From Planococcus citri (taxonomy: Eukaryota; Arthropoda; Insecta; Hemiptera; Pseudococcidae), in the NCBI RefSeq assembly GCF_950023065.1, contig NC_088679.1, forward strand, positions 12,524,001-12,588,000: a stretch of DNA of 64,000 nucleotides. Direction: 5' to 3'. Below the pieces are notes generated by a model. It was not told where the DNA came from, searched no databases, and saw only the letters and a program-made list of their open reading frames with translations. How positions within the stretch are numbered: position 1 is the first letter of the stretch; each line of letters opens with the position of its first letter. The position numbers and the translations under genes were made by a program. Of this stretch, positions 1 through 12,779 are shown piece after piece.

Positions 1-37
1 CCCAACTAGTGATTGCAAAAATTCATCACGATCTCAG

Positions 38-639
38 CACCGTTAGATTTACGCGCCCTGCAGGGCGACCAAGGGCCGCAAGCTTTACCAGCCAACATGC
101 AGCAAAGTATGCTACTCCAACGTCCGGTATTCAAGATGAACCCATCGAACGAGTTCTGGGATCAGGCGAGATTATCAGCCGAATCCCAGACAGCCGTTCA
201 GCAGCAAGCTAACGCCATACAGAATGCCAATAATGGCTCGATACCTGCTCAGAGACCGATGGCTAACCATGCTAATGCTAATACAGCATCTACCAATAGT
301 TTAAATAATCCTAATACGCCGAATAATATAAATAATCAGTCGCCTATAATGGTCAATTCGCAAAGTATGATGGCACCCTCGAATCCGGCAGTAGCCAATG
401 CGGCCGATACAGTCAATTCAACGAGTAGCCGAACGCCGGATACTAATTGTAATCAGCAACAGCAGCAGCCGAATATACCGTCGATGAATAATTTCGCTAA
501 TCAGGATACGTCTACCAATACACCTAATACCAATAATGTAGATAATCAGGCCATCGAGTCTACAAATATGAACCAAAATAACGCCGTTGCCTTACCCGAT
601 CATAAAATCATGACTGAGAAACTCGTCAGCGAATTGCAG
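38..639 (+). CDS. Internal or first coding exon, Asn/Gln-rich N-terminal region of a putative C2H2 zinc-finger transcription factor
   Basis: The frame is open from position 13 to 666, but an in-frame TGA at 10-12 means the exon cannot reach further left. I place the 5' edge after the AG at 36-37 (pyrimidine-containing tcatcacgatctcag); the first in-frame ATG is at 97, so translation could instead begin there. The frame uses a rich codon mix, unlike the A/T-rich surroundings. It encodes a low-complexity region rich in Asn, Gln, Ser, Thr and Pro (for example NQQQQQPN), typical of insect transcription-factor transactivation regions. It ends DHKIMTEKLVSELQ at a phase-0 donor CAG|gtaaaa (639/640); the readthrough adds only VKIAQIFL before a stop. 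No domain is recognised. Assignment to the same gene as the finger exon at 57556 is inferred from strand, matching phase and the lack of any other convincing exon between them. Confidence 0.6.
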
Positions 640-1669
640 GTAAAAATTGCACAAATATTTTTGTAAGCGTTAATATTTTTTAAAGCGATTTTTTTCACAT
701 ATGTGCTTGACTAATTTTATGCTTTTTTGCTTCGGTTGGTGTTGGGATAATTACCTACTTGTGTTGGTGGTGGAATTTACGATGAAATTATTTTTTCCCC
801 CATTTTGACTCGAAATACATATCTCAGATTTGAAGTGTGATATCTGGGATCAAAATGAGAAGTGACGTTCTTCTCGCAATATTTTCTCATTCGAGTGATT
901 TTTTATTTTTTATTCGTCTAGTATGAAATTCAATTTCTTTCTAAAATGAGCTGACTCGCTACACTTGAGTTGTTGAGAATTAAAATATTACGACAATTCC
1001 ACTGCCTGAATTGACTGACAGGTGCATTTCCTACTCGTACATATATTTTTGAATAGCCCAAATGTAAAATTTTATCAATTACCTACCAACATATGTATTT
1101 GGTAAAATACAGTAAAAAAAATTACTTACTAGGTGAAAGAATTCCATATCATTTAATAGTGCAAAATAATGAATGATGCAAAAATTTTATTCATTAAATC
1201 TGAATGAAAAAATTATTAAATTGAAAATAATTATCATTATGAAAGAAAATATTGAAATTCGCCAGCAACATGTCTTCAAACATACGATTTCTTTTGGTCA
1301 CATATCTACCACAAATATTTACATTATTGGTTAAAAAAAATCTGATTATTCATAATTTTTTGTTGTCTAGTTGAAGAAATAATGTTGAATAATTCTTCTT
1401 ACTCGTCAAAAAAATTAATTTGGTTGTAGATATTATCTCCCTTGATGCAAAAAAAAAAAATGGATTCAGATAGGCTAATGTAATTTTAATCAATTTTTTC
1501 TTCAGCTATTTTTGAAAAAAAAAATTAAAAATACGCAGATAAATGAAAAAAATTAATTTTAAAAATACAAAGTTATTGAAATCGTTGGAAAAATTATCCA
1601 TTAAATTTGGTATGGAGGAAGACTTCAGTCTATGTAAGTATTTGAATGATGGATTCAAAAATAAAAATA
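640..1669. other. AT-rich intron sequence, no feature seen
   Basis: A/T-rich sequence with short A and T runs directly after the splice donor. I see no open frame, repeat or inverted structure that I can support. Confidence 0.5.
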
Positions 1670-1671
1670 TA

Positions 1672-2521
1672 CTGAGTGGGCCAAAAGTCAGTATCCCGAT
1701 TTTCACGTTTTAGTTTTTCTTTAAAAAATCCAAAACTAAGCATCCTAGAAAAAAACTAACGACATTATGTCGATTGGAAATTTAATCCTCTACAACTTTG
1801 TGTACATGAAATTTTTTTGGACGCTTCCATTCGTCTCCAGATCAATTTTAAATTTTTCAAAAGTTTATTTCCAAGAGTTTTAGTTTTTTGTAAAAAAAAT
1901 CAAACGATTTTAATGAAACTCAGTTTGTAAATTTTTGAAAAATTTTGCAAACTGAGTTTCATTAAAATCGATCTGGAGACGAAAAGAAGCGTCCTACGAA
2001 AAAATTACGTCGAGGAAAATTGTAGAGAATTAAATTTCCAATCGACATAATGTCGTTAGTTTTTTTCTAGGACGCTTAGTTTTTGATTTTTTTTTTTACA
2101 AAAAACTAAAATTTTTTGAAAAACTTGCCAACTGAGCTTCATAAAAATTGATCTGGAGACGAGAAGAAGCGTCCTACGAAAAAATTATGTCGAAGAAAAT
2201 TGTAGAGAATTAGATTTCCAATCGACATAATGTCGTTAGTTTTTTTCTAGGACGCTTAGTTTTTGATTTTTTTACGAAAAACTAAAACTCTTAGAAATGA
2301 ACTTTTGAAAAATTTTTCATAAAAATCATCGATCAAGTCACAAAAATCAATCTGGAGGCGGAAGGAAGCTTCTAAAAAAAATTTCATGCCAACAAAGTTG
2401 TAGAGAATTAAATTTCCAATCGACATAATGTCGTTAGTTTTTTTCTAGGATGCTTAGTTTTTGATTTTTTTAAGAATAACTAAAACGTGAAAATCTGGAT
2501 ATTGACTTTTGGCCCACTCTG
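1672..2521. mobile_element. Non-autonomous inverted-repeat element with mariner-like ends and internal tandem units
   Basis: The left end (CTGAGTGGGCCAAAAGTCA at 1672) and the reverse complement of the right end (CAGAGTGGGCCAAAAGTCA, ending 2521) match. Homology continues, with few mismatches, for roughly 230 bases inward from each end. A TA dinucleotide lies just outside both ends (1670-1671 and 2522-2523), as expected for Tc1/mariner-type target duplication. There is no transposase frame. Inside, a unit of about 180-190 bases containing gatctggagacg, gtcctacgaaaaaatta, aatttccaatcgacataatg and tcgttagtttttttctagga is repeated directly at about 1970, 2150 and 2350, and inverted in the left arm. 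A perfect 23-base hairpin lies at 1905-1927/1948-1970. The class assignment is inferred from the ends only. Confidence 0.8.
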
Positions 2522-2601
2522 TATAATAAAATTATCTGTAGGTAGTTATTTAAAAAAAAAAGAGAAAAAAATTCCAAAATACTCTCAAAAATATTTCTAT
2601 T

Positions 2602-2648
2602 ATGGCTCTTAATAAATAAATAAATAGATAAATAAATAAATAAAAAAT
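2602..2648 (+). repeat. Relic 3' tail of a LINE-type retrotransposon
   Basis: The string tatggctcttaataaata followed by further AAAT repeats matches the 3' end of the retrotransposon at 47.2 kb (atggctcttaataaataa). Nothing upstream matches the element, so this is either a severely 5'-truncated insertion or a coincidental tail; the eleven-base non-repeat part ggctcttaata argues for the former. Confidence 0.5.
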
Positions 2649-3130
2649 AGAAAACTGATCTGAAAATAATTTTAAGAAGCTTACTTACCCAAGCTCTAAA
2701 AAAGTTTTAAAATTTTAAAATAGGGGGATACATACCTACTACTTAGGTTTAGTAATGTTTTCTTCCAATTGATTTTAAAAATTTTTAATCAAAGAAAAAA
2801 ATTCAAAGTGCTCAAGCATCCAAAAAAACTTTTTAAAAAAAAGAACTAAATTTAACGTAATCCAATATCTAGTTTATCCACCAAACGATGAATTGTATCT
2901 GAGATTTTAAATTCGAAAAATGAATTCAGCTCTTTCATGCATATTTTAGTTGATTGATATGTTTCATTTTTATTCAAATCGTTATTCACAAGTTCGTGCT
3001 CAGAATTTTATACTTTTTTTTACCTACTTGAATTTTTTTTGCCTAATTAAATGCTCACAAATTTTAAGGACCCATCATTCCTGATTTTTGTTTCATTAAG
3101 TTCTCAGAAAATATGCATATGAAGCACTGT
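2649..3130. other. AT-rich intron sequence, no feature seen
   Basis: Low-complexity A/T sequence with no structure I can support. Confidence 0.4.
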
Positions 3131-3906
3131 CATTATAATATAAAAATAAGATCTCTCACAGCACGATAAAAATAAACACTTTTGCAGTTCTTTTTGAAAG
3201 AAAACTCAATTATTAATTCTTTCACTTTTTATTTCTATTTTTTGAAAATCTGCATTTTTTTGGAAAATTGAACTCATTGCATGTAAAATTTGAATTCTTC
3301 AGGATACTATAAAGTCACCTTGGATCTGACAAAAAATTGTTGACGAGAACTGAGCAAGGCCTATTAGTGAAATTAAAGTCGAAAATTTCAAAATTTTCAG
3401 TTTTTTACGAATTATTTCAATATTTAGATATTTTTAAAGCACCTCGTGAAAACATCAATGGTTTGTAAAAGATTGAAAATTAAATTCTTCGTTCTTTTAA
3501 TTTTGAGAAGCCCTATCATTTGATAATATAAAAATAAAATCTCTCACAGCACGATGAAAATAAACACTTTTGCAGTTCTTTTACTCGAAGGAAAACTCAA
3601 TTATTATTTCTTTCAATTTTCATTTCCATTTTTTGAAAATCTGTATTTTTTTTGGAAAATTAAACTTATTGCATTTAAATTTGTATTCTTCAAAGGCCAC
3701 CTTGGATCTGACAGAAAATTTTCGACGAAAACTGAGCAAGGTCCATTAGTGAAATTGAAGTCAATAAATTTCAAAATTCTCAGTTTTTCAAAAATATTTC
3801 AGTACTTAGGTATAATATTCTTAAAACACCTCATGAAAAAATCAATGGCCTGTAGAAGATTGAAAATTAAATTCTTCGTGCCTAATTTCAATTTTGAGAA
3901 TTTTTT
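3131..3906. repeat. Two-copy tandem duplication, unit about 388 bases
   Basis: The string atctctcacagcacgat occurs at 3151 and 3539. It is followed in both copies by aataaacacttttgcagttc, ccttggatctgac, actgagcaagg, and a closing segment with agattgaaaattaaattctt. Copies differ by many substitutions and small indels, so the duplication is old. A 133-codon open frame starting at 3554 in the second copy is not conserved in the first and is not a gene. Confidence 0.8.
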
Positions 3907-5159
3907 TTCCTCAAAAATTCTATCTTTTACTTCTAGAGTCTGCTTCAAAATTTGAAGTGTACGTATTTTAGTCTCAGGAAAAAATTGATCGACATCTTTT
4001 TCATAATTACGAAGATGAAAATTTTCCAGAAAATGACCAAAATTTAATTTTTCCTAATGCTTTTATCGCAGTAGAACTCGGCGATGTGTGTTATTTAGGT
4101 ATACTTAAGCGTTGATTAATATACACATAATTTTCTAAATCGATGAAAAAAGTACACTTCTTACTTCTGGCGAAATAAAACATTTTCTGAAATATTTTAC
4201 GAAAGAGGCGATAGTTGAAATAAATTCAATTTTCGAACGTGTCGATGTCTTAAAGATTTTTTCAAGGTGTTTCTTTGAGAAAATTTGACAGAAATTGAGA
4301 ATTTTGAAATTGATTGATATTTACTCCACTTAAGCCTTATTCGACCTCCTTCGTATGTTTTTGAAATTCAAACAGAGTGGAAGTATCTTCAATGCGATAA
4401 TTTTCATGCTAAATGATGACTTTTTTAAAAATCCAGGATGTTGTATTCATAGATTTTTTTTTGAAGTGGTCGTTGATTTTCAAGTAGTCGGACTTATTCC
4501 ACTGTTAATTTGAGTAGTTTTTATGCAGAGACGATAGAATAAAATTTTGCCAAATTTTTCATAAATTTTTAGGTTCCCTGAGACTACACATTTGAGGTAT
4601 CTTTATCCTTGGGTTAAAAATTCAGTTTAAAATCCTATCATACCTATATTTATTTTTGATTATATCGTGAAAATCCTGATCTACTCGTAGGTCTCTGATC
4701 TGAATTTTCTAACGTGATCGAAGTTAATCGTAAATGGGGTGATCTTCGTATAGAAAAACTCATCTCATCAAACCATTACCAACCATAAGTAATGTATTAC
4801 CACGTTTTACATTTTCATAACTGAAAACCCATCAAAAAAAAAAAGGAAAATTCTTTATTCGCAATTTCCGCCTTTCTCATGATTGGGGAAAAAAATAGGG
4901 GGAAGAAAAACATTGGAGAAAAATCAACACTTACTTGAGCTTTGTAGATACCTATAACAGCAATTGTAGCCACTGCAAGGAATGTTTTACTTGGGAAAAA
5001 CTGAGAAGCAGGAGTCTATATATATCTAGGGATATGTAGGTACAGGTATAATATTATTAAAAAGATGACCATCTGAAAACAAAATTATTACGTCTAGACC
5101 ATCATATAGACACACGTACCTATTTGGAACCGTTTATTAAAATGAATAAATAATAATGA
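3907..5159. other. AT-rich intron sequence, no feature seen
   Basis: A/T-rich sequence with scattered TAGGTA-type words; no gene, repeat array or inverted repeat recognised. Confidence 0.4.
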
Positions 5160-5620
5160 GTAGACATTTAAGAGACGATAAGCAACGCCAAGTCGGAGTG
5201 CTTGTATTCGCGCTCTGTAGAAATACCAGTTAGGTTAGTTTAAAAAGTACGATAACGATTGTATAGTATAGGTAGGTAAAGGTAAAGGTATACTATGGAT
5301 AGAAAGAATACCTTATACACTCGACCGACGTCTATATTATTATGAATGGAACGAGCTCGAGGCTCGAGCGCCCAAGTCCAAGCTGTGAGCGCCGTTTAAC
5401 CGGTTGCAATTATTACTAGACCGGAGACCCGAGACGACCGGACGGTAACCGCGAACGAGTTGGAAATTAATACGCGAGTATCGCGAGTCGAGTTTGTCAT
5501 GTCCACGCTCCTCTCGCGGGTTCGAGTTCGAGGTTTATTATTCGTATAGAACTGGAGCTGGGGATAGAGACCCTATGAGCTGGTTGGTGTGTTATCATGA
5601 TACCTTATCAGTTGGTTGAA
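5160..5620. promoter_or_regulatory. CpG-containing unique island, candidate regulatory DNA
   Basis: The composition changes sharply to CpG-rich words (gagctcgaggctcgagcgcc, ccgagacgaccggacgg, tatcgcgagtcgag) with no tandem or inverted repeat structure and no long frame. Such islands inside large introns of developmental regulators are often enhancers. This is inference; no specific binding site is claimed. Confidence 0.3.
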
Positions 5621-8600
5621 TGGTCAGGTATGTGGAAGATGTGTTGTTGTCTTGATATGTACTTTTTTTTGGTTTTGGTTTTTTCGATGTGTGATATGAT
5701 GGAAAGTACTTGATTACTTACTCAATTTATGATTTTTCTTCAATTTACTTACCTGTCAAATAAAAATCGGTATGCTTCTTCTCTGAATTTTCGATTCAAA
5801 TTCTAGGTTTTCCTATAGTTTTACCTCTTCGTTGCTTGTTTTAATTTTCATTGGTAGGTTTTTATTTTAAAGTTGTGAGATGTTTTTCTAAGTATGTTTA
5901 TAACTTCGAAAGGGTAAAAAGTGTGGATAAATTTAGGTGAGAAAAAACATCGTTAATTAATAAAGTATTACGAAGTGTTTACAAAAAGTACCTATTGAAA
6001 GAATCACAAATGATAAAAATTTTCACGGTCGTGATAAGGTAGGTAGGTACCTATACTAGGATGCTTCATTGCACCGCTGCGTTCTTTAATTAATAAACGT
6101 TTATCGTGATTAAAAGTGCTCACCTTTAGTACCCAATATCAGGAAATAATAGATTCGTGTTGCGGAATTGATTATTCAATGTGTTGAGAAAAAAAAATTG
6201 TGATAATTGAAATGATGAATTATTACTTATTGTTTTTAATATCTCGGTGTGATTCTTGGGATCGATAAAAAATGTTCGATTAAAATAAATACCGTACTCA
6301 ACATACAGGGTGTCCGATGAGAATAAAATTTTATTATACAAATTGGGTACAGATAGAAAAAAATAAAATCAGTTGTATGTTTTTGAAATTGGCAAATTAC
6401 AATTACATTTTCAAAAAATGGAAGTAGAAATTCATTTGTGACCATCGAGGTGATTACAGTTTCAACAAATGACCTAAATTTCACCTAATTTTCTAACTGA
6501 AGAGACCACAAGCAGAAATACCTAGATTTTTGAAAGCAAATGCATCGTATTTTTAAAAATGATCGAGAAAATTAACCACGAGGGCAAAAAGTGAGCAAAA
6601 ACAATGATATCTTTTTCCTGAGAACTTGGCTTTTGAAGTTATCAAAGCTTGAATTTGATGACTGCGTCTACAACTGATTTGATATTTCATCATCAACACT
6701 TTGAGCAATAATTATGTACTTCTTGAATTTGAATTTTTTGCAAAAAGTTTCGAAGAATGAATTTGTCTAATTTTCAATTTTAAGTACTGTCAATTTTCTT
6801 TATCATTTTTCAAATTACATTTTTTTTTCTCATCAAAATCCATTGGTTAAATTTCGTTTATTTTTAGTTCATTCTATTATGAGAAATTGTACTTAGTTTA
6901 TCTGAATTGTGGAATACCTAAGCATTTTTGGGTGAAAAAAGTGGCGTGAGGGAAAACTTTTTTCAAATTTTTTGGTTTGGAAGTTACCTACTTCTCTGAA
7001 TAACTAATGTGTTTTTCGAACATTTTCAAATTTTCTTGCAGCCAAAAAAAAAAAAAACTAAAAATACCTTACCCAGTTCTGTTGTTGAAAAATTGGATAT
7101 ATAAGCTTATTGGAGATCGGTATTTGTACAATGTTTGCGGTTTTTCACTCGTTCTTACATCTATTTTCAGAAATTCTCAACTCTAAAAACACATTTTCCA
7201 AGTTTTAACATTTGAAAAAAAATTACCGATGGGAAAAAATTTACGAAAAAAATTCCAATCGGAACAACACAGTGTATGGACATGTCACTCAACAATGCCA
7301 TTTTCTTATTTTTTCCAGGATTCTAAAAATTTTCATAAGCAATGTCACCTTTCAAAGTTTTGAATCTGTCAGAAAAAAGAGATAGGTAGAGCAATAATTA
7401 TGAAAAAATATTGCTTCGGATAAAACACCCCCCCCCCTCCCAGAGGAATTTTTTAATGTGTATTTTCAACTTTTTTTTGAGTGCTTGAAAAAGTGTGTTA
7501 AAAAATATATATACTTATTTTTGAAAATGATGGCCTTTGGGATTGAATTGAAAAATAATGTTGACACCGATTTTGAACAATTTTTACCAACATTTTTTTT
7601 GTTAATACTCAACTTGCATATTTTTTATTAAAATTTTTGCATTTAGCGATCTTAACTAGGCTACTTACCTGGATTTTTACGTGGAAGGCGAATAAAGATC
7701 CATATTTTTCAGTCACTTTTGCTTTATCCGTAAACAGTCAAACGATGAATTCAATCGCGTAAGATTATGTGAGATCAAGATTACTTACCTATATGAGATC
7801 GATGTCTGCAGGCAGTTTTATGAAATGCTGTTCAATGATCGACTTGACAGTGAAATATTTAAAAATGAAAAAGCAAAAACCCTCTTGCAATCAGCAATGG
7901 ATCTAAATGTTTGTATAAATTAATCAACATTTTTAACTGAAAGTTCTCAATTTTTCGCTCCATCAATTAACTTTTTTTCGATTTACCTTTTCAAAAATTT
8001 GTACCTTGAAGCAAATTCAAGTAGAGTGGTAGGTAGATATAGGTACGTACTTGTATATTAAATAATTTATAATCATTCAAGAAGAATGGCCACTTACAGT
8101 TAATAAATTAATCCTATTACGGGTTAATCTTCGGCTGTTTATTCTGTAATTCCAACGTGGTTCCTCCTTTTGGGATGCTAACAAAGCCAACTTGATCAAA
8201 CTGGACATGAGTTTTTTTTTAAAATGCTGTTGAATACTATAAGTAGGTAGGTACGTTTTCCCTTGCAAATCAAAAAATGATTTTTAAAAAAATGAAAAAT
8301 AAAATAAATCATCAAAAATTTATTCACTTATCTACCAGTAAATTATTTAAAGATTTCAAATCAATATCTCCAATAAGCCATTTTTACTTCAATTAAAGAA
8401 GTACCTATGGTATCCCAGAAAGGGGTTTCATTTCGAAAGGAAAACATTGTGCAGAAGGAAGAAGGGTGGAGTGTCCTTTTTGATAATTATAAAATTGTCC
8501 TCCTTTTTTAAAACAATGTTTTCTTTGGAAAACAAATCCCTGAAGCTGGAAAAATTTTATTTCGAGTTGATAAAATTCAACGTGCAGCTCAAAAATTGAA

Positions 8601-9999
8601 ATTTATGGGTGATGTTTCTTACCCCCCCCCCCCCCGAATTAATTTTTCCTTCGGTTTGTAAATTTCAAACTTCTATTATCTACTCCCCTAATATTGAATT
8701 CAAAACAAATGAAGTAGGTACCGTAGTTTTGAGATAAGTATTTCAAGAATTTAAACATCGTTATTTATAAACCTTCGGCAACTCCTTCAGTGCGATGCAA
8801 ATTGATAAGGTAGTTATATGATGAGAACAGTTTTACAGAAAATTTTTTCTTCTTGTGAAATACTAAGTTTGAAATAAAAAATTTACCTTGCTAATATCTG
8901 ACAAATTAGGCATGTAGCTACGATGGAGTTCCACCAACATCATAGAATGATTTGGGACACATTCGTACGAACGAACGAAGGAAGGAACACAAAATTTGAA
9001 TTAATTAAGCCATATAGCCTATCATACTCGAATACCTATAATTCTCCTCCCTCCCCCTCCCCCCTCTCTACATCTCGTTTTTCTATCGTTTCTTACCTTT
9101 CCTGCAGTATTTTGTAGTGAATTTCTCAATTGACCAGCTTCGTCGCAGAAAAATAGATGGGTAAATTTTTCAACGATTTTTAACGTCTAATTTATATGAA
9201 AATTAGGTGTTTAATTTTGTATTAGGTTTTGTAGGCCTGGATGGTTTACTTTAAAAGCTTATTATAGTTGAAATAATTGGATATTAGCCGAATTAATGGT
9301 TACGATTTGATCGATATATACTTAGGTAGCATGAACTTAGGATAGGTAGAATATTATCATCGTTTGATAGAGTGAAGAGGTGAAAAAAACTTACCTGATG
9401 TCGAGTTATCCGATTCATCTCCAACGCGGTCGTGTGTAGACTAAGTCAAATCAGTAACATGTTGGATTTGTAATTAATTCAGAAAAGTATTTCAGAGCTC
9501 AATATTTGAATTCATGCTGAAAATCACATTTTTAAATACCAAGTAGGTAGATCGAGTTTGATCGCAAATTTTCAAAAAAAGAGGTTTTGGCAGAAAAATG
9601 CTGTTTCCTGTGTTGAGTTTCAATTCTCATTTACATTAGAAGAGATTATGGCTTCCTACGATTCTGAAACATTATAAATCTTTGAGAAAATTTTCAAATT
9701 TCACCCATCTATAGATTCCAAAGAGTTGAATTTTTCATTGATAAGAAGTGTCACTTGGGAGAATTTCCATTCGAAGAAAAATAACTACTTACTTACTTAC
9801 GTCCAGTCGAGCTTTCTTATATTTTTGATTGTAATCGGTATGTACTTATTGAATCCAAAACTCAACCATCATTCTCCTCTGCAGTTTCAAACCCCAAAAA
9901 AACCCTCATCTCCTCGCCGTCACCTTGTAGAAAAATCACAAAATAACACAACGTATAAAAATACGTATCGGTAACAAAAAAAAAAAGCCATCCGGCGAA
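5621..9999. other. AT-rich intron with C homopolymer runs and one unpaired transposon-like end
   Basis: No gene is recognised. Visible items are a TACAGGGTGTCC end motif at 6304 with no matching partner nearby, C runs near 7429 and 8623, and a pyrimidine tract ctcctccctccccctccccc near 9046. An 82-codon frame at 9726 has no recognisable content. Confidence 0.4.
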
Positions 10000-10640
10000 G
10001 AAAAAATTCACACCGTTCAAAACGAGAAGGCGGCGCTGTACTTTGATAAAGGACGCCCACTTCTCATAACAATACTCATTTTACACAAAATTCTTTTTCG
10101 AGGTTTCGCAGCCGCAATCTAAACACACACACGTTCACTGTATATACGAATTTTACTCCTTATAGTGAGTCGATATATACCAAATGGCGCCACGAGTACG
10201 GAAAATTCCTCACCTAAAAATACCTACTACTCGAGAGTCGAGATGGGCATCATTTTACAACATTTTTGATGAACTTTTTCCTAGATTTTTCACTTTATAG
10301 TTACTTCTTAGTGTTGATGGAAAAAAACCGAGTCGTGTAAAAAAAAAATCCTATAACATATTACATAATCTTACTCGATGCGTGATGAATTATTATTCGT
10401 ATAGGTACGAAGGTAAAAAGGGACCGCGACCAGGTGACGATTACCAACGATAGAGGCAGATGGACAATTAATAAGCCGCGAGTGGCCAGCGCGTAGCTCT
10501 TTTTAAAAAAGTCGCCTTCGGTGATACGCGATTATTCAATAGACAATAGAATATTATAGTATAGTATGGTGGTGCGTGAAGAACTAAAGAGGTCGCGATG
10601 ATGTAGAAGTAGAAGTGGAACTACCTCCAGTTACCTATAG
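10000..10640. promoter_or_regulatory. CpG-containing unique island, candidate regulatory DNA
   Basis: Non-repetitive sequence with gaaggcggcgctgtac, ggaccgcgaccaggtgacga and aagccgcgagtggccagcg, contrasting with the A/T-rich flanks. No frame or repeat. A regulatory role is inferred from composition only. Confidence 0.25.
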
Positions 10641-12779
10641 ACCGTTTTATATTTTCGGTTTTATATTCCTAGACCTGTGTGATCTCGTTTGTTAGAATCA
10701 GAATGTTTCAAACTGATTGTAATTGGGAAACACTGCAATTGCATGGACCATTCGAGGGTTGAAGCTTTTAGGGTGCTCTGTATTCGGATGTTGAACTGAC
10801 ATAAGTTCTACAGGGGGAGTAGAAAGGTCCAAGAGTGGATCCATCTAGTGAATGGAGTCAGTGATCTGGTGGGATGTGACTCGAGGGGAAAAATTCCCTG
10901 AAGTAGGTACATTTCAAAATTGGAATTTTTTTCACATTGATGTATGAATGTAGTACTTATGATTGAGTTAAATTATACCAACCTCTTTCAATCGTAATAC
11001 GAAGTTTAGTCAGGTGTAAGTACCAGAAATTGAGTTCTTTGAGGATCAAATATTCATGAACTTACTTACTTATGTACGTATCCACTCGCAGATGGTATAG
11101 ACGATTTTGATTTGCAAAAGAGCGATGGTCTGAATCCCCCCCAAAAAAATCGAAATTTCAGCAACCCAAATTGATTTTTCGATTTTTGGCGAATTATTGA
11201 AAATTCAAAATTGACGATTTCCAGCGATTCATGCTAATACATATTTTCAAATAATGTTGTAAAAGTAATGAAAATTGGTACTGACCCTATAATATCAAGT
11301 CCCTCAAACCGAATTTCACCATTTCTTACTGTGCTGGAGTCTCCATGAGCGATTTTCGATTTTTTATAATTTTAAAATTTCTCCAGAGGGGGTTAAAATT
11401 GATTTGGACCCCTAAAGATCACGTTTTGGGCTGTTCTCAACCTGCTTAAAGGGCTTATCCGCATTTGAGCCGATTCCAGGTAGACATTTCGAGTGCATTT
11501 CTCTGAAAGTCTCCACCTGAAAATTGACCCAAATGTGGATAAACTCGTTGAATGAGTCGAGCATAAGCCACAATTCGATTTTTAGCTGCCCAAATTAATT
11601 TGGACCCCCTTTCGAGTAATGTGAAAATCCTGGAAAAATCTTCAATCACGCTGAAGGCTCCGAATGGCTCGAAATTATAAAGTTTTGATTCAAGTGGTTG
11701 GTTTTAGACAAGGTACAGTCATTAATTTGTAAAATTTTCAAGATTTTTCCTTCGAGAAGAAATTTTTTGATTTTTGGAACTTTTTCCTCATAAATGGACA
11801 TGCTGACTTGAAAAAAAAAAAAACTCAAGATGTCCGCCTAAAAATTTACTCAAATAAAGATATGAACCCCCTCCCCCCCTTTCAACAATTGTTAGCTACC
11901 TAAATTAATTTCAATTCTTTCTGAAGAAATTTTAAAATTCTAGAAAAATCGAAATTCGTGTTAGAGACTCCAGAATGGCCAGAAAGGGTAAAATTGGGAG
12001 TTGATATTGGTTTCCGGATCAATTTCCATCATTTTCACTCGATAAGTAGTAGGTACATTTTTTTGTAAAAAAGCACGAATTAATGAAAATGATCAATTTA
12101 AAATTTTCAAAAATTTGTCAGAAATCTAAAGATCAATTTTACAAGCTAAAATTTTGGTTTTGGGAATCCAGAACATGCTCTTTTAAAAATCTCGGTCTTG
12201 TTCAAATTACAGGTGGGCCCCTCAAAAGGTCTCTTATCACTTTTTCAGAATAATCAGCATAAAAAGTTGTACTCACGGGGTAATATTATCAGCATTTTTG
12301 AGCATCAATGAGATGAAGAAATATCGTTTTAGATTTTTTTAGCCAATTTTTGGTGCTAAAAAAGGTGGCAAAACTGATTTTTTACCATATCTTTAAAAAA
12401 AAACTTTATGGATCTACAAACGTGAAAAAGTTCCAAATTTGCATCACTTTGTAAGCTGTTTCCGTTTATTGCTTGAGCAATGTAAAAATGTTCAGAAAAG
12501 AAATGTGTACGTATATCAACTCAAACGCTTCACATTCAGTATATTCAATAAAATTTCTTGGCATCTTTACACAACAGTTTGCTGATCCTTCTGATTTTTA
12601 ATTTACCAACTTGCTGATCTAGAATAAATATCTTTCCTTACTCACTCTGTATGTCAAATTGATTTCGCTCTTGGAATTTGCAAATTTTTTTGCAGTTCCA
12701 TTGCTGATAAAATTCCTTCGAACTCGAATTTTCAATCATCTAAATTATTTTCGCCAAAATTCATTCCTTACTCATCATC
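10641..12779. repeat. Degenerate dispersed repeats, no gene
   Basis: From about 11130 the sequence contains old, diverged copies of a repeat theme also seen at 21.5-22.1 and 60.0-60.5 kb: phrases of the type gaatggctcgaaa, gaaattttcaaaaattg, and ctccagaatggcc. Short frames here (for example 11455-11649 on the minus strand) are not coding. Confidence 0.45.

Noticed and set aside
9..212. 67-codon frame overlapping the first exon
   Set aside because: Alternate-frame shadow of the Asn/Gln-rich exon.
3554..3955. 133-codon plus-strand frame
   Set aside because: Lies in the second unit of a tandem duplication; the first unit breaks the frame.
5510..5540. tRNA B-box-like string ggttcgagttc
   Set aside because: No matching A box at the right distance and no cloverleaf; common in this CpG-containing block.
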